DNA from: Hallella seregens ATCC 51272 | Lineage (GTDB): Bacteria; Bacteroidota; Bacteroidia; Bacteroidales; Bacteroidaceae | Assembly (NCBI RefSeq): GCF_000518545.1 | Contig: NZ_JADU01000020.1 | Span: 1 to 64,000 of the forward strand | Direction: 5' to 3' | DNA length: 64,000 nt | In this document: positions 38,564-45,801 of the stretch, piece by piece | How positions within the stretch are numbered: position 1 is the first letter of the stretch | Layout of the letters: every line of letters begins with the position of its first letter | Made by a program: the position numbers and the translations under genes | Notes under the pieces: generated by a model | Seen by the model: the letters and a program-made list of their open reading frames with translations, nothing else | Told to the model about the DNA's origin: nothing | The model's database searches: none

Positions 38564-38571
38564 TATCTTTG
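38564..38571 (+). promoter_or_regulatory. -7 element of the phospho-sugar mutase gene
   Basis: TATCTTTG fits TAnnTTTG, 41 bases before the ATG. No good -33 element was seen. Confidence 0.5.
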
Positions 38572-38611
38572 CCCGTAAACACTTAAATATTAACATTCAA
38601 CATCAACCATT

Positions 38612-40357
38612 ATGGAAAATAACGCAGAGCTGATTGCCCAGTGTGAGGCAAAAGCCAGGCAGTGGTTGTCGCCCGCTTTCGACGAGGAGACGCGCCGGCA
38701 GGTGCAAGCCATGCTTGACAACAACGACAAAACGGACCTTATTGAGAGCTTCTACCGCGACCTGGAGTTCGGCACGGGCGGCCTTCGCGGCATCATGGGC
38801 GCCGGCACCAACCGCATGAACATATACGTGGTGGGCATGGCCACGCAGGGTTTTGCCAATTATCTGAAGAAAAACTTTAAGGACAAGCAGCAAATCTCGG
38901 CCGTTGTGTGCCACGACTGCCGCAACAACAGCCGCCTGTATGCCGAGACCGTGGCCCACATCTTCTCGGCCAACGGCATCAAGGCCTATATCTTTGACGA
39001 TCTTCGCCCCACGCCCGAGTGCTCGTTTGCCATACGCCACCTCGGCGCACAGGCCGGCGTGAACATCACGGCCAGCCACAACCCCCGCGAGTACAATGGC
39101 TACAAGGCCTACTGGGAAGACGGCGCACAGGTGCTGGCACCCCACGACAAGGGCATCATCGACGAGGTGAACAAGGTGAACATCGACGATGTGAAGTTTG
39201 AAGGCAACCCCAATCTGATCCAGATCATCGGCGAAGACATCGATGAGCCCTACCTGCGCCAGATTCGTACCATCTCTATTGACCCCGAGACCATCCGCCG
39301 CCAGCACGACCTCAAGATTGTCTACACGCCGCTGCATGGCGCCGGCCGCGTCATGATTCCCCGCTCGCTGGCCTTCTGGGGCTTCGACAACGTGCACTGT
39401 GTGCCCGAGCAAATGATTAAGGACGGCAACTTCCCCACCGTGGATCGCCCCAATCCCGAGTTTGCCGAAGCCCTCACACTGGGCCTGCGCGACGCCAAGG
39501 CACTGGACGCCGACATTCTCATGGCCAGCGACCCCGATGCCGACCGTGTGGGCATGGCCTGCAAGAACAACAAGGGCGAGTGGGTGCTCATCAACGGAAA
39601 CCAGACTTGTCTGCTCTTCCTTTGGTACATCATCACCAACCGCCAGGCCACGGGCAAGATGAAACCGACGGACTTCATCGTGAAGACCATCGTGACCACG
39701 GAGGTGATTCGCAAGATTGCCGAGAAGCAACACATCGAAATGCGCGACTGCTACACGGGCTTCAAGTGGATTGCCAACGAGATTCGCCTCTCGGAAGGAA
39801 AGCAGCAATACATCGGCGGCGGCGAAGAGAGCTACGGCTTCCTGGCCGAGGACTTCGTGCGCGACAAGGACGCTGTGTCGGCCTGCTCGCTGCTGGCGGA
39901 GATCTGTGCCTATGCCAAAGACCACGGCAAGACGCTCTACGACATCCTGATGGACATCTACATGGAGTATGGTTTCTCCAAGGAGTTCACCGTTAATGTG
40001 GAGCGCCCGGGCAAGAGCGGCGCGGAGGAGATACAGCAAATGATGGTCAACTTCCGCAATAACCCGCCTCAAGACCTCGGCGGTTCCCGCGTAGTGCTGT
40101 GGAAGGACTATAAGACGCTCGAGGCCAAAGACGCCCAAGGCCGCACCACGAAGCTCGACATGCCCGAGCCGAGCAACGTGTTGCAGTGGTTCTGCGACGA
40201 CGATACCAAGGTGAGCGTGCGCCCGTCGGGCACCGAGCCGAAGATTAAGTTCTACATAGAAGTCAAGGCTCCGATGACCTCGGCCGACCAGTATGTGGAG
40301 CTCGACCGGCAGGGAGCCGACAAGGTGGAGGCCATCAAGCGCAGCCTCGGCCTGTAA
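38612..40357 (+). CDS. Phospho-sugar mutase (PGM/PMM family)
   Basis: Moves phosphate between C1 and C6 of glucose or mannose phosphates, linking glycolysis to nucleotide-sugar synthesis. It has 581 residues, the long PGM2-like type common in Bacteroidetes. The four conserved sites are present: the catalytic serine loop ITASHNPREYNGYKAYW (about 147-163), the metal loop MASDPDADRVGMA, the sugar-specificity loop GGGEESYGFLAEDF, and the phosphate-binding loop VRPSGTEPKIKFYIE. It cannot be told from sequence whether glucose or mannose is preferred. It is a single gene with its own promoter and a strong terminator. manC lies 6 kb upstream on the same strand, so a role in GDP-mannose supply is possible. 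Confidence 0.94.
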   Translation: MENNAELIAQCEAKARQWLSPAFDEETRRQVQAMLDNNDKTDLIESFYRDLEFGTGGLRGIMGAGTNRMNIYVVGMATQGFANYLKKNFKDKQQISAVVCHDCRNNSRLYAETVAHIFSANGIKAYIFDDLRPTPECSFAIRHLGAQAGVNITASHNPREYNGYKAYWEDGAQVLAPHDKGIIDEVNKVNIDDVKFEGNPNLIQIIGEDIDEPYLRQIRTISIDPETIRRQHDLKIVYTPLHGAGRVMIPRSLAFWGFDNVHCVPEQMIKDGNFPTVDRPNPEFAEALTLGLRDAKALDADILMASDPDADRVGMACKNNKGEWVLINGNQTCLLFLWYIITNRQATGKMKPTDFIVKTIVTTEVIRKIAEKQHIEMRDCYTGFKWIANEIRLSEGKQQYIGGGEESYGFLAEDFVRDKDAVSACSLLAEICAYAKDHGKTLYDILMDIYMEYGFSKEFTVNVERPGKSGAEEIQQMMVNFRNNPPQDLGGSRVVLWKDYKTLEAKDAQGRTTKLDMPEPSNVLQWFCDDDTKVSVRPSGTEPKIKFYIEVKAPMTSADQYVELDRQGADKVEAIKRSLGL

Positions 40358-40383
40358 CGGGCCGCCGTTCGCTCTCCTGTCAG

Positions 40384-40439
40384 GGAGCGGCAAGCACGGG
40401 AACCGCACTTCGGGTTCCGCTGCTTGCCGCTCCTTTTTT
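40384..40439 (+). terminator. Intrinsic terminator of the phospho-sugar mutase gene
   Basis: A 13-bp stem, GGAGCGGCAAGCA (40384-40396) with TGCTTGCCGCTCC (40421-40433), has a second inner stem GGGAACC/GGGTTCC, and is followed by TTTTTT (40434-40439). It is 27 bases past the stop codon. Confidence 0.92.
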
Positions 40440-40513
40440 CGTTGGTATTGTCCGTGCAATCGCCTGAACGATTGCCCGGCGGCTTGTCCGGCGTTTGTCT
40501 TCAGCCGTTAAAC

Positions 40514-40610
40514 GCGATGCGATGAAGCGTAGATCGCGTTGCGATTACGGCCCAAACGCGCTGCGTTCTGCCCGTAATCGCAACGCGTTTGAACCGCGGA
40601 CGCAACGCCG
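40514..40610. repeat. 22-base-period array (copy D) with 16-bp inverted repeat
   Basis: About four and a half 22-base units run from 40514. A perfect 16-bp inverted repeat, 40535-40550 with 40572-40587, divides it, so the left part carries the 11-base unit in one orientation and the right part in the other. It lies in the 630-base gap after the phospho-sugar mutase gene. From 40611 to 40815 I see nothing more. Confidence 0.8.
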
Positions 40611-40819
40611 CCGGTTGTTGGCGGAATACGCCCGACGCCTTGAGCGCCCCGGGAAATCCAGCCGGCGGTCCATGCAGCCCCCGGTGGGGTCTGTGCCGGG
40701 CACGACACATGTCTTTGCCCCGAGGCCGGGATTTAATACTTTCTGCGCAGTGGATGGAGTTGTAGATTCAAGGAAAGGCAATTGCCGGAGTGCTGTTTCC
40801 GTCCGATGTGAGCGGGCAC

Positions 40820-40881
40820 AAAAAAGGAGTACCGCTGTACTCCAACCTTGTTAACCTTAAATCTAATACTATGAAAAACAC
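40820..40881 (-). ncRNA. Predicted small antisense-type RNA
   Basis: A complete minus-strand cassette. The promoter at 40886-40917 should start RNA at about 40880, and a terminator ends it: a 7-bp stem GGAGTAC/GTACTCC with loop (40826-40843), then TTTTTT (40825-40820). The RNA would be about 62 nt, and its 5' half is complementary to the plus-strand text TTAACCTTAAATCTAATACT followed by ATGAAAAACAC, which reads like the leader and start of a Bacteroidales susC-type gene. Here that start runs to a stop codon after 10 codons. Bacteroides is known to encode short antisense RNAs opposite the starts of susC-like genes (DonS type), so this looks like such an RNA without its target gene. Confidence 0.6.
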
Positions 40882-40885
40882 ATTG

Positions 40886-40917
40886 CAAAGATACGTTGTT
40901 TAGTCCATAGTTGCAAA
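40886..40917 (-). promoter_or_regulatory. Promoter of the predicted small RNA
   Basis: On the minus strand TTTG (40914-40917), exactly 20 bases, then TATCTTTG (40886-40893). Both elements match the Bacteroidetes consensus fully, and it points away from every neighbouring gene start. Confidence 0.7.
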
Positions 40918-40990
40918 TAAATGGCCGGAATATAGTGTATTTGTAACATTTATTAGCGCTGGCCTCCCCTAAATTAAGATCTGTTAGCCG

Positions 40991-41248
40991 TTATCTCTTG
41001 AATTTTCGGTATAGTTTCCATCCAAGCATAAAGGCGTCGAAGAGGCCCGCCCCCGTGTTGAGGAGGCTGTTTATGCGCTTGGCACGAGACGCATTCTTGC
41101 TCAAAGCCGCGGGCGGACTGAAGAGCGAGTGCCACTGGTTGCGGATTTTGCCATCGTCTTTCAGCATGTCTTTCTGCAGGAGTGACTTGCGAAGCTGAAT
41201 CTCTTCGATGGTGTTGTAGGAGGCGGGAGAGGAAGGATTGGTGAGCAT
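40991..41248 (-). CDS. Small conserved-context protein of unknown function
   Basis: An 85-residue basic protein without signal peptide or clear membrane helix. The middle (IQLRKSLLQKDMLKDDGKIRNQWHSLFSPP) is charged and likely helical; the C-terminal end (LLNTGAGLFDAFMLGWKLYRKFKR) has a weakly hydrophobic stretch and a basic tail. It lies 21 bases after the holin-X-like gene on the same strand and is the third gene of a small membrane-stress-like cassette. I do not recognise the family. The call rests on gene context and spacing. Confidence 0.65.
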   Translation of the reverse strand: MLTNPSSPASYNTIEEIQLRKSLLQKDMLKDDGKIRNQWHSLFSPPAALSKNASRAKRINSLLNTGAGLFDAFMLGWKLYRKFKR

Positions 41249-41269
41249 AAGGCCGGATTGACTTGACGG

Positions 41270-41617
41270 TTAGCTTAACAGGAGCGAGGCGAGAAACTTG
41301 ACAAGCGGGCGCTCTATCCATTGCTTGCGAAAGGTGAGGCACAACAAGAGCATCGCCAAGTAGGCGCATGCAATGATGGCAAACGCCGCAACGCCGCCAA
41401 CAAGCGGCATGAGGGCATAGGCTGCAGCGAAGCTCAGGTAGATCAACATGAGCGAAAGCAGCACGCAGAGTATGGCCATGATGGCGATGGCAGTGAGGAT
41501 GCGCACCGTCTTTTCCACCATGTCCAGCTTGATGTATTCGCTTTTCAGTCCCACATAGTGCTTGATGGTTTCCACAAGCTGGCCTATGGTCTCTATATTC
41601 TGGTCGTTTGAAAACAT
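41270..41617 (-). CDS. Holin-X-like (phage holin family 3/6) membrane protein
   Basis: A 115-residue protein with an N-terminal amphipathic part (QLVETIKHYVGLKSEYIKLDMVEKTVRI), then two long hydrophobic hairpins (LTAIAIMAILCVLLSLMLIY and GGVAAFAIIACAYLAMLLLC) and a basic end. This fits the putative Actinobacterial Holin-X family, which in Bacteroidetes is found next to YtxH genes and is not phage-linked. No phage genes are near. It probably acts at the inner membrane; function is unknown. It is the middle gene of the YtxH cassette. Confidence 0.75.
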   Translation of the reverse strand: MFSNDQNIETIGQLVETIKHYVGLKSEYIKLDMVEKTVRILTAIAIMAILCVLLSLMLIYLSFAAAYALMPLVGGVAAFAIIACAYLAMLLLCLTFRKQWIERPLVKFLASLLLS

Positions 41618-41762
41618 AACAATTGACGAGGTTTACCTTCATGGTTGAGGCTCTCCGCCGGGCGGCAGAAAGCGAAAGTACGGATGAAACGGAAGACGGG
41701 CAGCGGCCCCCTGCTGTGATAGTGGCGTGCCGCTGCCCGTGCCCGTCTTGCGACATAGGAGC

Positions 41763-41978
41763 TTACTCGGCAGCTTCTACGGCATCTTTGATGTCGTCGA
41801 CCAAGTCGTTCGCATCCTTGCGGTTGAGCTTGATGTCGTGTTTCTTACAGAAGTCGTCTACTGCGTCTGCGATTTTGCAGCGCGTCTCTTCGCCCTTTTC
41901 CGGAGCCAGAAGCAGACCTAAGGCCGCTCCGGCGATGGCACCCCCAAAGAATGCCCCAATGTAACCGATTGCTTTCAT
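41763..41978 (-). CDS. YtxH domain protein
   Basis: A 71-residue protein. The N-terminal hydrophobic Gly/Ala-rich segment AFFGGAIAGAALGLLLAPEKGEETR is the YtxH signature; the rest is a charged helix (DDFCKKHDIKLNRKDANDLVDDIKDAV). YtxH proteins are small stress-related membrane-associated proteins. It is the first gene of a three-gene cassette, with a 145-base gap before the holin-X-like gene. The start ATG is at 41978. Confidence 0.88.
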   Translation of the reverse strand: MKAIGYIGAFFGGAIAGAALGLLLAPEKGEETRCKIADAVDDFCKKHDIKLNRKDANDLVDDIKDAVEAAE

Positions 41979-42017
41979 ATTTTAATCTTTTCGTTAAAGT
42001 AAGAAATGTTCTTGTTG

Positions 42018-42047
42018 CAAATATAGCGATTTCGCGTAAAACGGCAA
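42018..42047 (-). promoter_or_regulatory. Promoter of the YtxH cassette
   Basis: On the minus strand TTG (42045-42047), 19 bases, TATATTTG (42018-42025). It stands about 40 bases before the YtxH start. Confidence 0.6.
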
Positions 42048-42141
42048 GGGTTGCGAAAGGTTTTTTTTGTTAAAAGGTGTCTATTTGCCTGATTTAACAA
42101 ACTTTATGCGCCCTTGTTTTCAGCGTTTATGAATATTTTCG

Positions 42142-42149
42142 TAATTTCG
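42142..42149 (+). promoter_or_regulatory. -7 element of the SPOR lipoprotein gene
   Basis: TAATTTCG is one base off TAnnTTTG and stands 33 bases before the ATG. Confidence 0.4.
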
Positions 42150-42182
42150 CACAGCGAATATCAACAACTAAAATACAGAGAA

Positions 42183-42683
42183 ATGAAGAAATTATCGGTA
42201 ATGGGCATGGCCTTGTGCGTGGCTTTAGCTTTCACCAGTTGCAAACCGCAGGAGAGCGCCTACAAGAAAGCCTACGAGAAAGCCAAGGCTCAAGAAGAAC
42301 AGTCGCAGGCTTCCCGGCCCGCACAGGAGGAGGCTCCGGTAGTGACTCCGTTGGTGGAAAAACCTGCCAGCCAGACCACGGTTATCAACGTGAACAACGC
42401 CACGGTGCGTACTGAAGACGTGACCGTGGTGAGCGGCGCCGGTTTGCAGGCCTACAGTGTGGTGGTGGGCTCGTTCTCGCTGAAAGCCAATGCCGAGGGC
42501 ATGCAGAACACTTTGAAGCAGGGCGGCTACGACGCCCAGGTGGCTTATAACTCCAGTCTGAACATGTATCGCGTCATTGCGTCTACCTATGCCGACAAGG
42601 CACAGGCCGTGCAGAGTCGCGATGCCATCCGCGGCAGCCAGTACAATCCGAAGAGCGACGCTTGGTTGCTGTTCAAGAAATAA
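42183..42683 (+). CDS. SPOR-domain lipoprotein
   Basis: A 166-residue envelope lipoprotein. The signal peptide (MKKLSVMGMALCVALAFTSC) ends in the lipobox AFTSC. A Lys/Glu/Gln-rich linker follows (about 25-50), then a Thr/Val-rich stretch, and a C-terminal SPOR domain (residues about 95-165: AYSVVVGSFSLKANAEGMQNTL, YRVIASTYADKAQAVQSRDAI). SPOR domains bind denuded peptidoglycan, often at division sites. The start is the ATG at 42183. It is followed closely by ruvX. Confidence 0.9.
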   Translation: MKKLSVMGMALCVALAFTSCKPQESAYKKAYEKAKAQEEQSQASRPAQEEAPVVTPLVEKPASQTTVINVNNATVRTEDVTVVSGAGLQAYSVVVGSFSLKANAEGMQNTLKQGGYDAQVAYNSSLNMYRVIASTYADKAQAVQSRDAIRGSQYNPKSDAWLLFKK

Positions 42684-42719
42684 GGTTTGGGCCGAGACAA
42701 CGACAAGACTTTTGCATAT

Positions 42720-43136
42720 TTGGCAAGGATACTATCCATAGACTATGGCAAGAAACGTACGGGGCTGGCGGTGACCGACCCCCTGCAACTCATTGCCAAC
42801 GGTCTGACAACAGTGGAAACCAAAGACCTGTTCGACTTTCTCTCGCAGTATGTGGTGCGGGAGGAGGTCGAACAAATTGTTATCGGCAAGCCCATGCAGA
42901 CCAGTGGGCAGCCCTCGGAGAACCTGGCGAGGGTGGAAAATTTTGTGGGCAGATGGCGCAATGCCCACCCCGCGATTCCCATCGATTATTATGACGAGCG
43001 CTTCACTTCGGTGCTGGCCCACCGGGCCATGATAGAGGGCGGAGTCAAAAAGAAAGCCAGGCGTGAGAACAAAGGGCTTGTAGACGAGATTAGCGCCACG
43101 ATTATTCTTCAGGATTACATGAACTCAAGAAAATGA
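42720..43136 (+). CDS. ruvX: Putative pre-16S rRNA nuclease / Holliday junction resolvase YqgF
   Basis: A 138-residue RNase H-fold nuclease. In E. coli this family matures the 5' end of 16S rRNA. Visible are the N-terminal catalytic Asp in ILSIDYGKKRTGLAVTDP, VIGKPMQTSGQPSENL, YYDERFTSVLAHRAM (catalytic Glu), and the last Asp in NKGLVDEISATIILQDYM. The family start is best matched by TTG at 42720 (read as MARILSIDYG); the in-frame TTG at 42687 would add 11 residues. Both are non-ATG starts. It overlaps def by 4 bases (ATGA). Confidence 0.9.
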   Translation: MARILSIDYGKKRTGLAVTDPLQLIANGLTTVETKDLFDFLSQYVVREEVEQIVIGKPMQTSGQPSENLARVENFVGRWRNAHPAIPIDYYDERFTSVLAHRAMIEGGVKKKARRENKGLVDEISATIILQDYMNSRK

Positions 43137-43696
43137 TATTACCTATCTATACTTACGGCCAACCCGTGCTGCGAAAGGTGGCCCAGGACATTCCCGCGGA
43201 CTATCCCGACCTGAAACAGTTCATCGCCGACATGTACGAGACGCTCGAGGCCTCGTCGGGCGTGGGGCTGGCAGCCCCCCAGGTGGGCAAGTCCATCCGG
43301 GTGGTGGTGATCGATCTGGATGTGCTGAAAGAGGATTTGCCCGAGTATGCCGGGTACCGACACGCGTTCATCAACGCCCATATAGTGGAAGTAGACACCA
43401 AGTCGAAGCGGGAAACCATGGAGGAGGGCTGCCTTTCCATCCCCGGACTTAGCGAGAATGTGACCCGCTACTCCCGCATTCATGTGCAATATCTGGACGA
43501 GGAACTGCAGCCGCACGACGAATGGGTAGAGGGCTATCTGGCCCGCGTGATGCAGCATGAGTTCGATCACCTGGAGGGAACGATGTATGTAGACCGGGTG
43601 ACACCCCTGCGCAAGCAGCTCATCCGAAACAAGCTGCGCGGCATCATGCAGGGCAAATTCCACTGCAACTATCGGGTGAAGTCCAGTCGTAAGTAG
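43133..43696 (+). CDS. def: Peptide deformylase
   Basis: Removes the formyl group from the N-terminal methionine of new proteins; a metal enzyme of the cytosol. It has 187 residues. All three motifs are intact: SSGVGLAAPQVGK (motif 1), MEEGCLSIPGL with the Cys ligand (motif 2) and VMQHEFDHLEGTMYVDR with the two His ligands and catalytic Glu (motif 3). The ATG overlaps the ruvX stop, so translation is coupled. A TPR-protein gene follows 32 bases later. Confidence 0.97.
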   Translation: MILPIYTYGQPVLRKVAQDIPADYPDLKQFIADMYETLEASSGVGLAAPQVGKSIRVVVIDLDVLKEDLPEYAGYRHAFINAHIVEVDTKSKRETMEEGCLSIPGLSENVTRYSRIHVQYLDEELQPHDEWVEGYLARVMQHEFDHLEGTMYVDRVTPLRKQLIRNKLRGIMQGKFHCNYRVKSSRK

Positions 43697-43728
43697 TTTT
43701 TCTTTCCTCCTTTTACTTTTTTTCAGGC

Positions 43729-45708
43729 ATGAAGCGCAACATCATCGTCATGCTCATGGCGTTACTGGCCACCGTCAGGGCGGGTGCCCAGTACAATGTG
43801 GACCGGCTGATTACCAGCGGCGAGGTGGCCTTGCACTATGAAGATTATGTGCTCTCCATCCAGTATTTCAACAAGGTGCTGGCACTGAAGCCCTATCTGT
43901 GGCTGCCGTGGTACGACCGTTCGGTGGCCAAGTTCTATTTGGATGACTACGTGGGGGCTGAGCAGGATGCCACCAAGGCCATAGAATTGAATCCCTATAT
44001 TGAGCAGATACTCGACCTGCGCGCCATCTCGCGCATCCGTCAGGAAAAATATGAGGAGGCCATCGGCGACTACACTAAGGCCATCAGACTGAATCCGTTG
44101 GTGTCGAGTTTCTGGCTCAACCGGGCCATCTGCCGTCTGAACGTGAAAGACTACGACCAGGCGCTGCTCGAAGCTGACACAATTATCCAGCGTTGGGCCA
44201 ACGTAGCCACCAGCTATTCGCTCAAAGCGGAGGTCTATCTGAACAAGCGCGACACCGCGCAGGCCGACACATGGCTGGCCAAAAGCCTGGCCGTCGACCC
44301 CTACAATGCCGATGCCTGGACCACGCGCTCGTACATTGCCCTGAACCGCCGCCAGTGGCACGTGGCCGATACTTGCCTGAGCAAGGCCATTCACCTGCGG
44401 CCAAAATTGGCAAACAACTATGTGAACCGCGCTCTTGCACGGCTCAACACCAACAATCTTAGGGGGGCCATGGCTGATTATGACATGGCCATCGACCTGG
44501 AACCCAACAACTTTCTGGCCCACTACAACCGCGGACTGCTCCGCGTGCAACTGGGCGACGACAACCGGGCCATCAGCGACTTCGACTTCGTCATCCGGAT
44601 GGAGCCGCAGAATTTCATGGCCATCTACAACCGTGCCCTGCTCAACGACAAGGTGGGAGACCTGCGGGCCGCCATCCGCGACTACACCGCCGTGATAGAT
44701 CAGTTTCCTAACTTCTGGGCCGGATTGAGTAGCCGCGCCCGCTGCTACCGGCGGCTGGGCATGACGGCCAAGGCCGAAATGGACGAGTTTCGCATTTTCA
44801 AGGCACAGATGGACAAGCGCGTCGGCATACAACAGCGGTGGAGCAACAAGAAAATCAAGGAGATGCGCAAGCGGTCTGAGGTGGACATGGACAAATACAG
44901 CAGCATCGTTGTGGAGGACAAGCCGCGGGTGGAGCACGAGTACAAGAGCCAGTATCGCGGCGCGATTCAGAACCGCGACGTAGACGTAGCCTTGCTGCCC
45001 ATGTATCAGCTGTCGTATTTCAGCTACGGCAACGGCGTGCGGGGCTATGAGGCCTACGACCCGGAGGTGGACGGTTTCAACAGCAAGCGCGACCCCTTGC
45101 ACCGGCTCACGCTCACGTGCAACCAGAGCCGCGAGAAGCTCACCGACGTGCAGTCCCGGCAGATTTTCCAGCTCATCGACGCCCTCAGCGAGGGCATCGG
45201 CGTGGAGAAAGACCAGCGTGTGCGTACCGCGCTCCTGCTGCAACGTGCCGTGGCCTATGCCGAGGCCCAGAACTACAGCGATGCACTGGCCGATTTGGAC
45301 GACTATCTGGCTGTCGAGCCCGGCTCGGTCATCGGCCGATGGGAGCGTGCCGTGTGTCAGGCCATGCAGAACAGCTACGACGCCTCCAAGGGACAGAATG
45401 TGAGTTTGAAGGCTGCCCAGGCCGAGGGCGACTTTGCTGAGGCCCTCAAACTGGCCCCCAAGAATGCCTATCTGTACTTCGACCGGGGCAATCTGATGGC
45501 TGAGGGCAAGCATTACGACCGTGCCATCGACGACTATACCCGTGCTATCCAGATCGATCCGCGTCTGGCCGAGGCGTATTACAACCGGGGCGTGGTGCGC
45601 TGTCAGGCCGGGCACACCCAGGCCGGACTGGCCGACCTGAGCAAGGCCGGCGAGCTGGGGCTCTACGATGCCTATGCACTGGCCAAGCGGCTGGCCAAGG
45701 ACAAATAG
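43729..45708 (+). CDS. Exported tetratricopeptide-repeat protein
   Basis: A 659-residue protein with a signal peptide (MKRNIIVMLMALLATVRAGAQ) and many TPR units, which form helical scaffolds for protein binding. Repeats are clear through residues 25-350, for example YEDYVLSIQYFNKVLALKP, YEEAIGDYTKAIRLNPL, LRGAMADYDMAIDLEPNN and DNRAISDFDFVIRMEP. A charged non-TPR part follows (about 360-470, KKIKEMRKRSEVDMDKYSS). TPRs resume near the C-terminus (YDRAIDDYTRAIQIDPRL). It belongs in the periplasm or at the outer membrane; the partner is unknown. It lies in a run of plus-strand genes from the SPOR lipoprotein to thrS. Confidence 0.9.
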   Translation: MKRNIIVMLMALLATVRAGAQYNVDRLITSGEVALHYEDYVLSIQYFNKVLALKPYLWLPWYDRSVAKFYLDDYVGAEQDATKAIELNPYIEQILDLRAISRIRQEKYEEAIGDYTKAIRLNPLVSSFWLNRAICRLNVKDYDQALLEADTIIQRWANVATSYSLKAEVYLNKRDTAQADTWLAKSLAVDPYNADAWTTRSYIALNRRQWHVADTCLSKAIHLRPKLANNYVNRALARLNTNNLRGAMADYDMAIDLEPNNFLAHYNRGLLRVQLGDDNRAISDFDFVIRMEPQNFMAIYNRALLNDKVGDLRAAIRDYTAVIDQFPNFWAGLSSRARCYRRLGMTAKAEMDEFRIFKAQMDKRVGIQQRWSNKKIKEMRKRSEVDMDKYSSIVVEDKPRVEHEYKSQYRGAIQNRDVDVALLPMYQLSYFSYGNGVRGYEAYDPEVDGFNSKRDPLHRLTLTCNQSREKLTDVQSRQIFQLIDALSEGIGVEKDQRVRTALLLQRAVAYAEAQNYSDALADLDDYLAVEPGSVIGRWERAVCQAMQNSYDASKGQNVSLKAAQAEGDFAEALKLAPKNAYLYFDRGNLMAEGKHYDRAIDDYTRAIQIDPRLAEAYYNRGVVRCQAGHTQAGLADLSKAGELGLYDAYALAKRLAKDK

Positions 45709-45764
45709 GCCCGACAGGGGAAATAAAAACCACGCTTTCATGGCCCCGTTCCGAAAATATATAG

Positions 45765-45772
45765 TACTTTTG
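45765..45772 (+). promoter_or_regulatory. -7 element of thrS
   Basis: TACTTTTG, a perfect TAnnTTTG, stands 29 bases before the thrS ATG. No convincing -33 element was seen at the usual distance. Confidence 0.55.
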
Positions 45773-45801
45773 TGGCGATTTCAATAAAACTAATTTGTAA
45801 T

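Noticed and set aside
38603..40459. 618-codon open frame opposite the phospho-sugar mutase gene
   Set aside because: Antisense shadow of a gene with all four family motifs.
40871..40903. Ten-codon frame ATGAAAAACACATTGCAAAG... ending TAG
   Set aside because: Too short to be called a gene. It is better explained as the relic of a susC-type start overlapped by the antisense RNA promoter.
41270..41617. Holin-like gene as sign of a prophage
   Set aside because: No other phage gene nearby. It sits in a YtxH cassette with an ordinary promoter, a pattern found in non-phage loci.
43762..45741. 659-codon open frame opposite the TPR gene
   Set aside because: Mirror of the high-GC codon use of the real gene. 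The product is a low-complexity Val/Leu/Gly/His-rich chain without domains.
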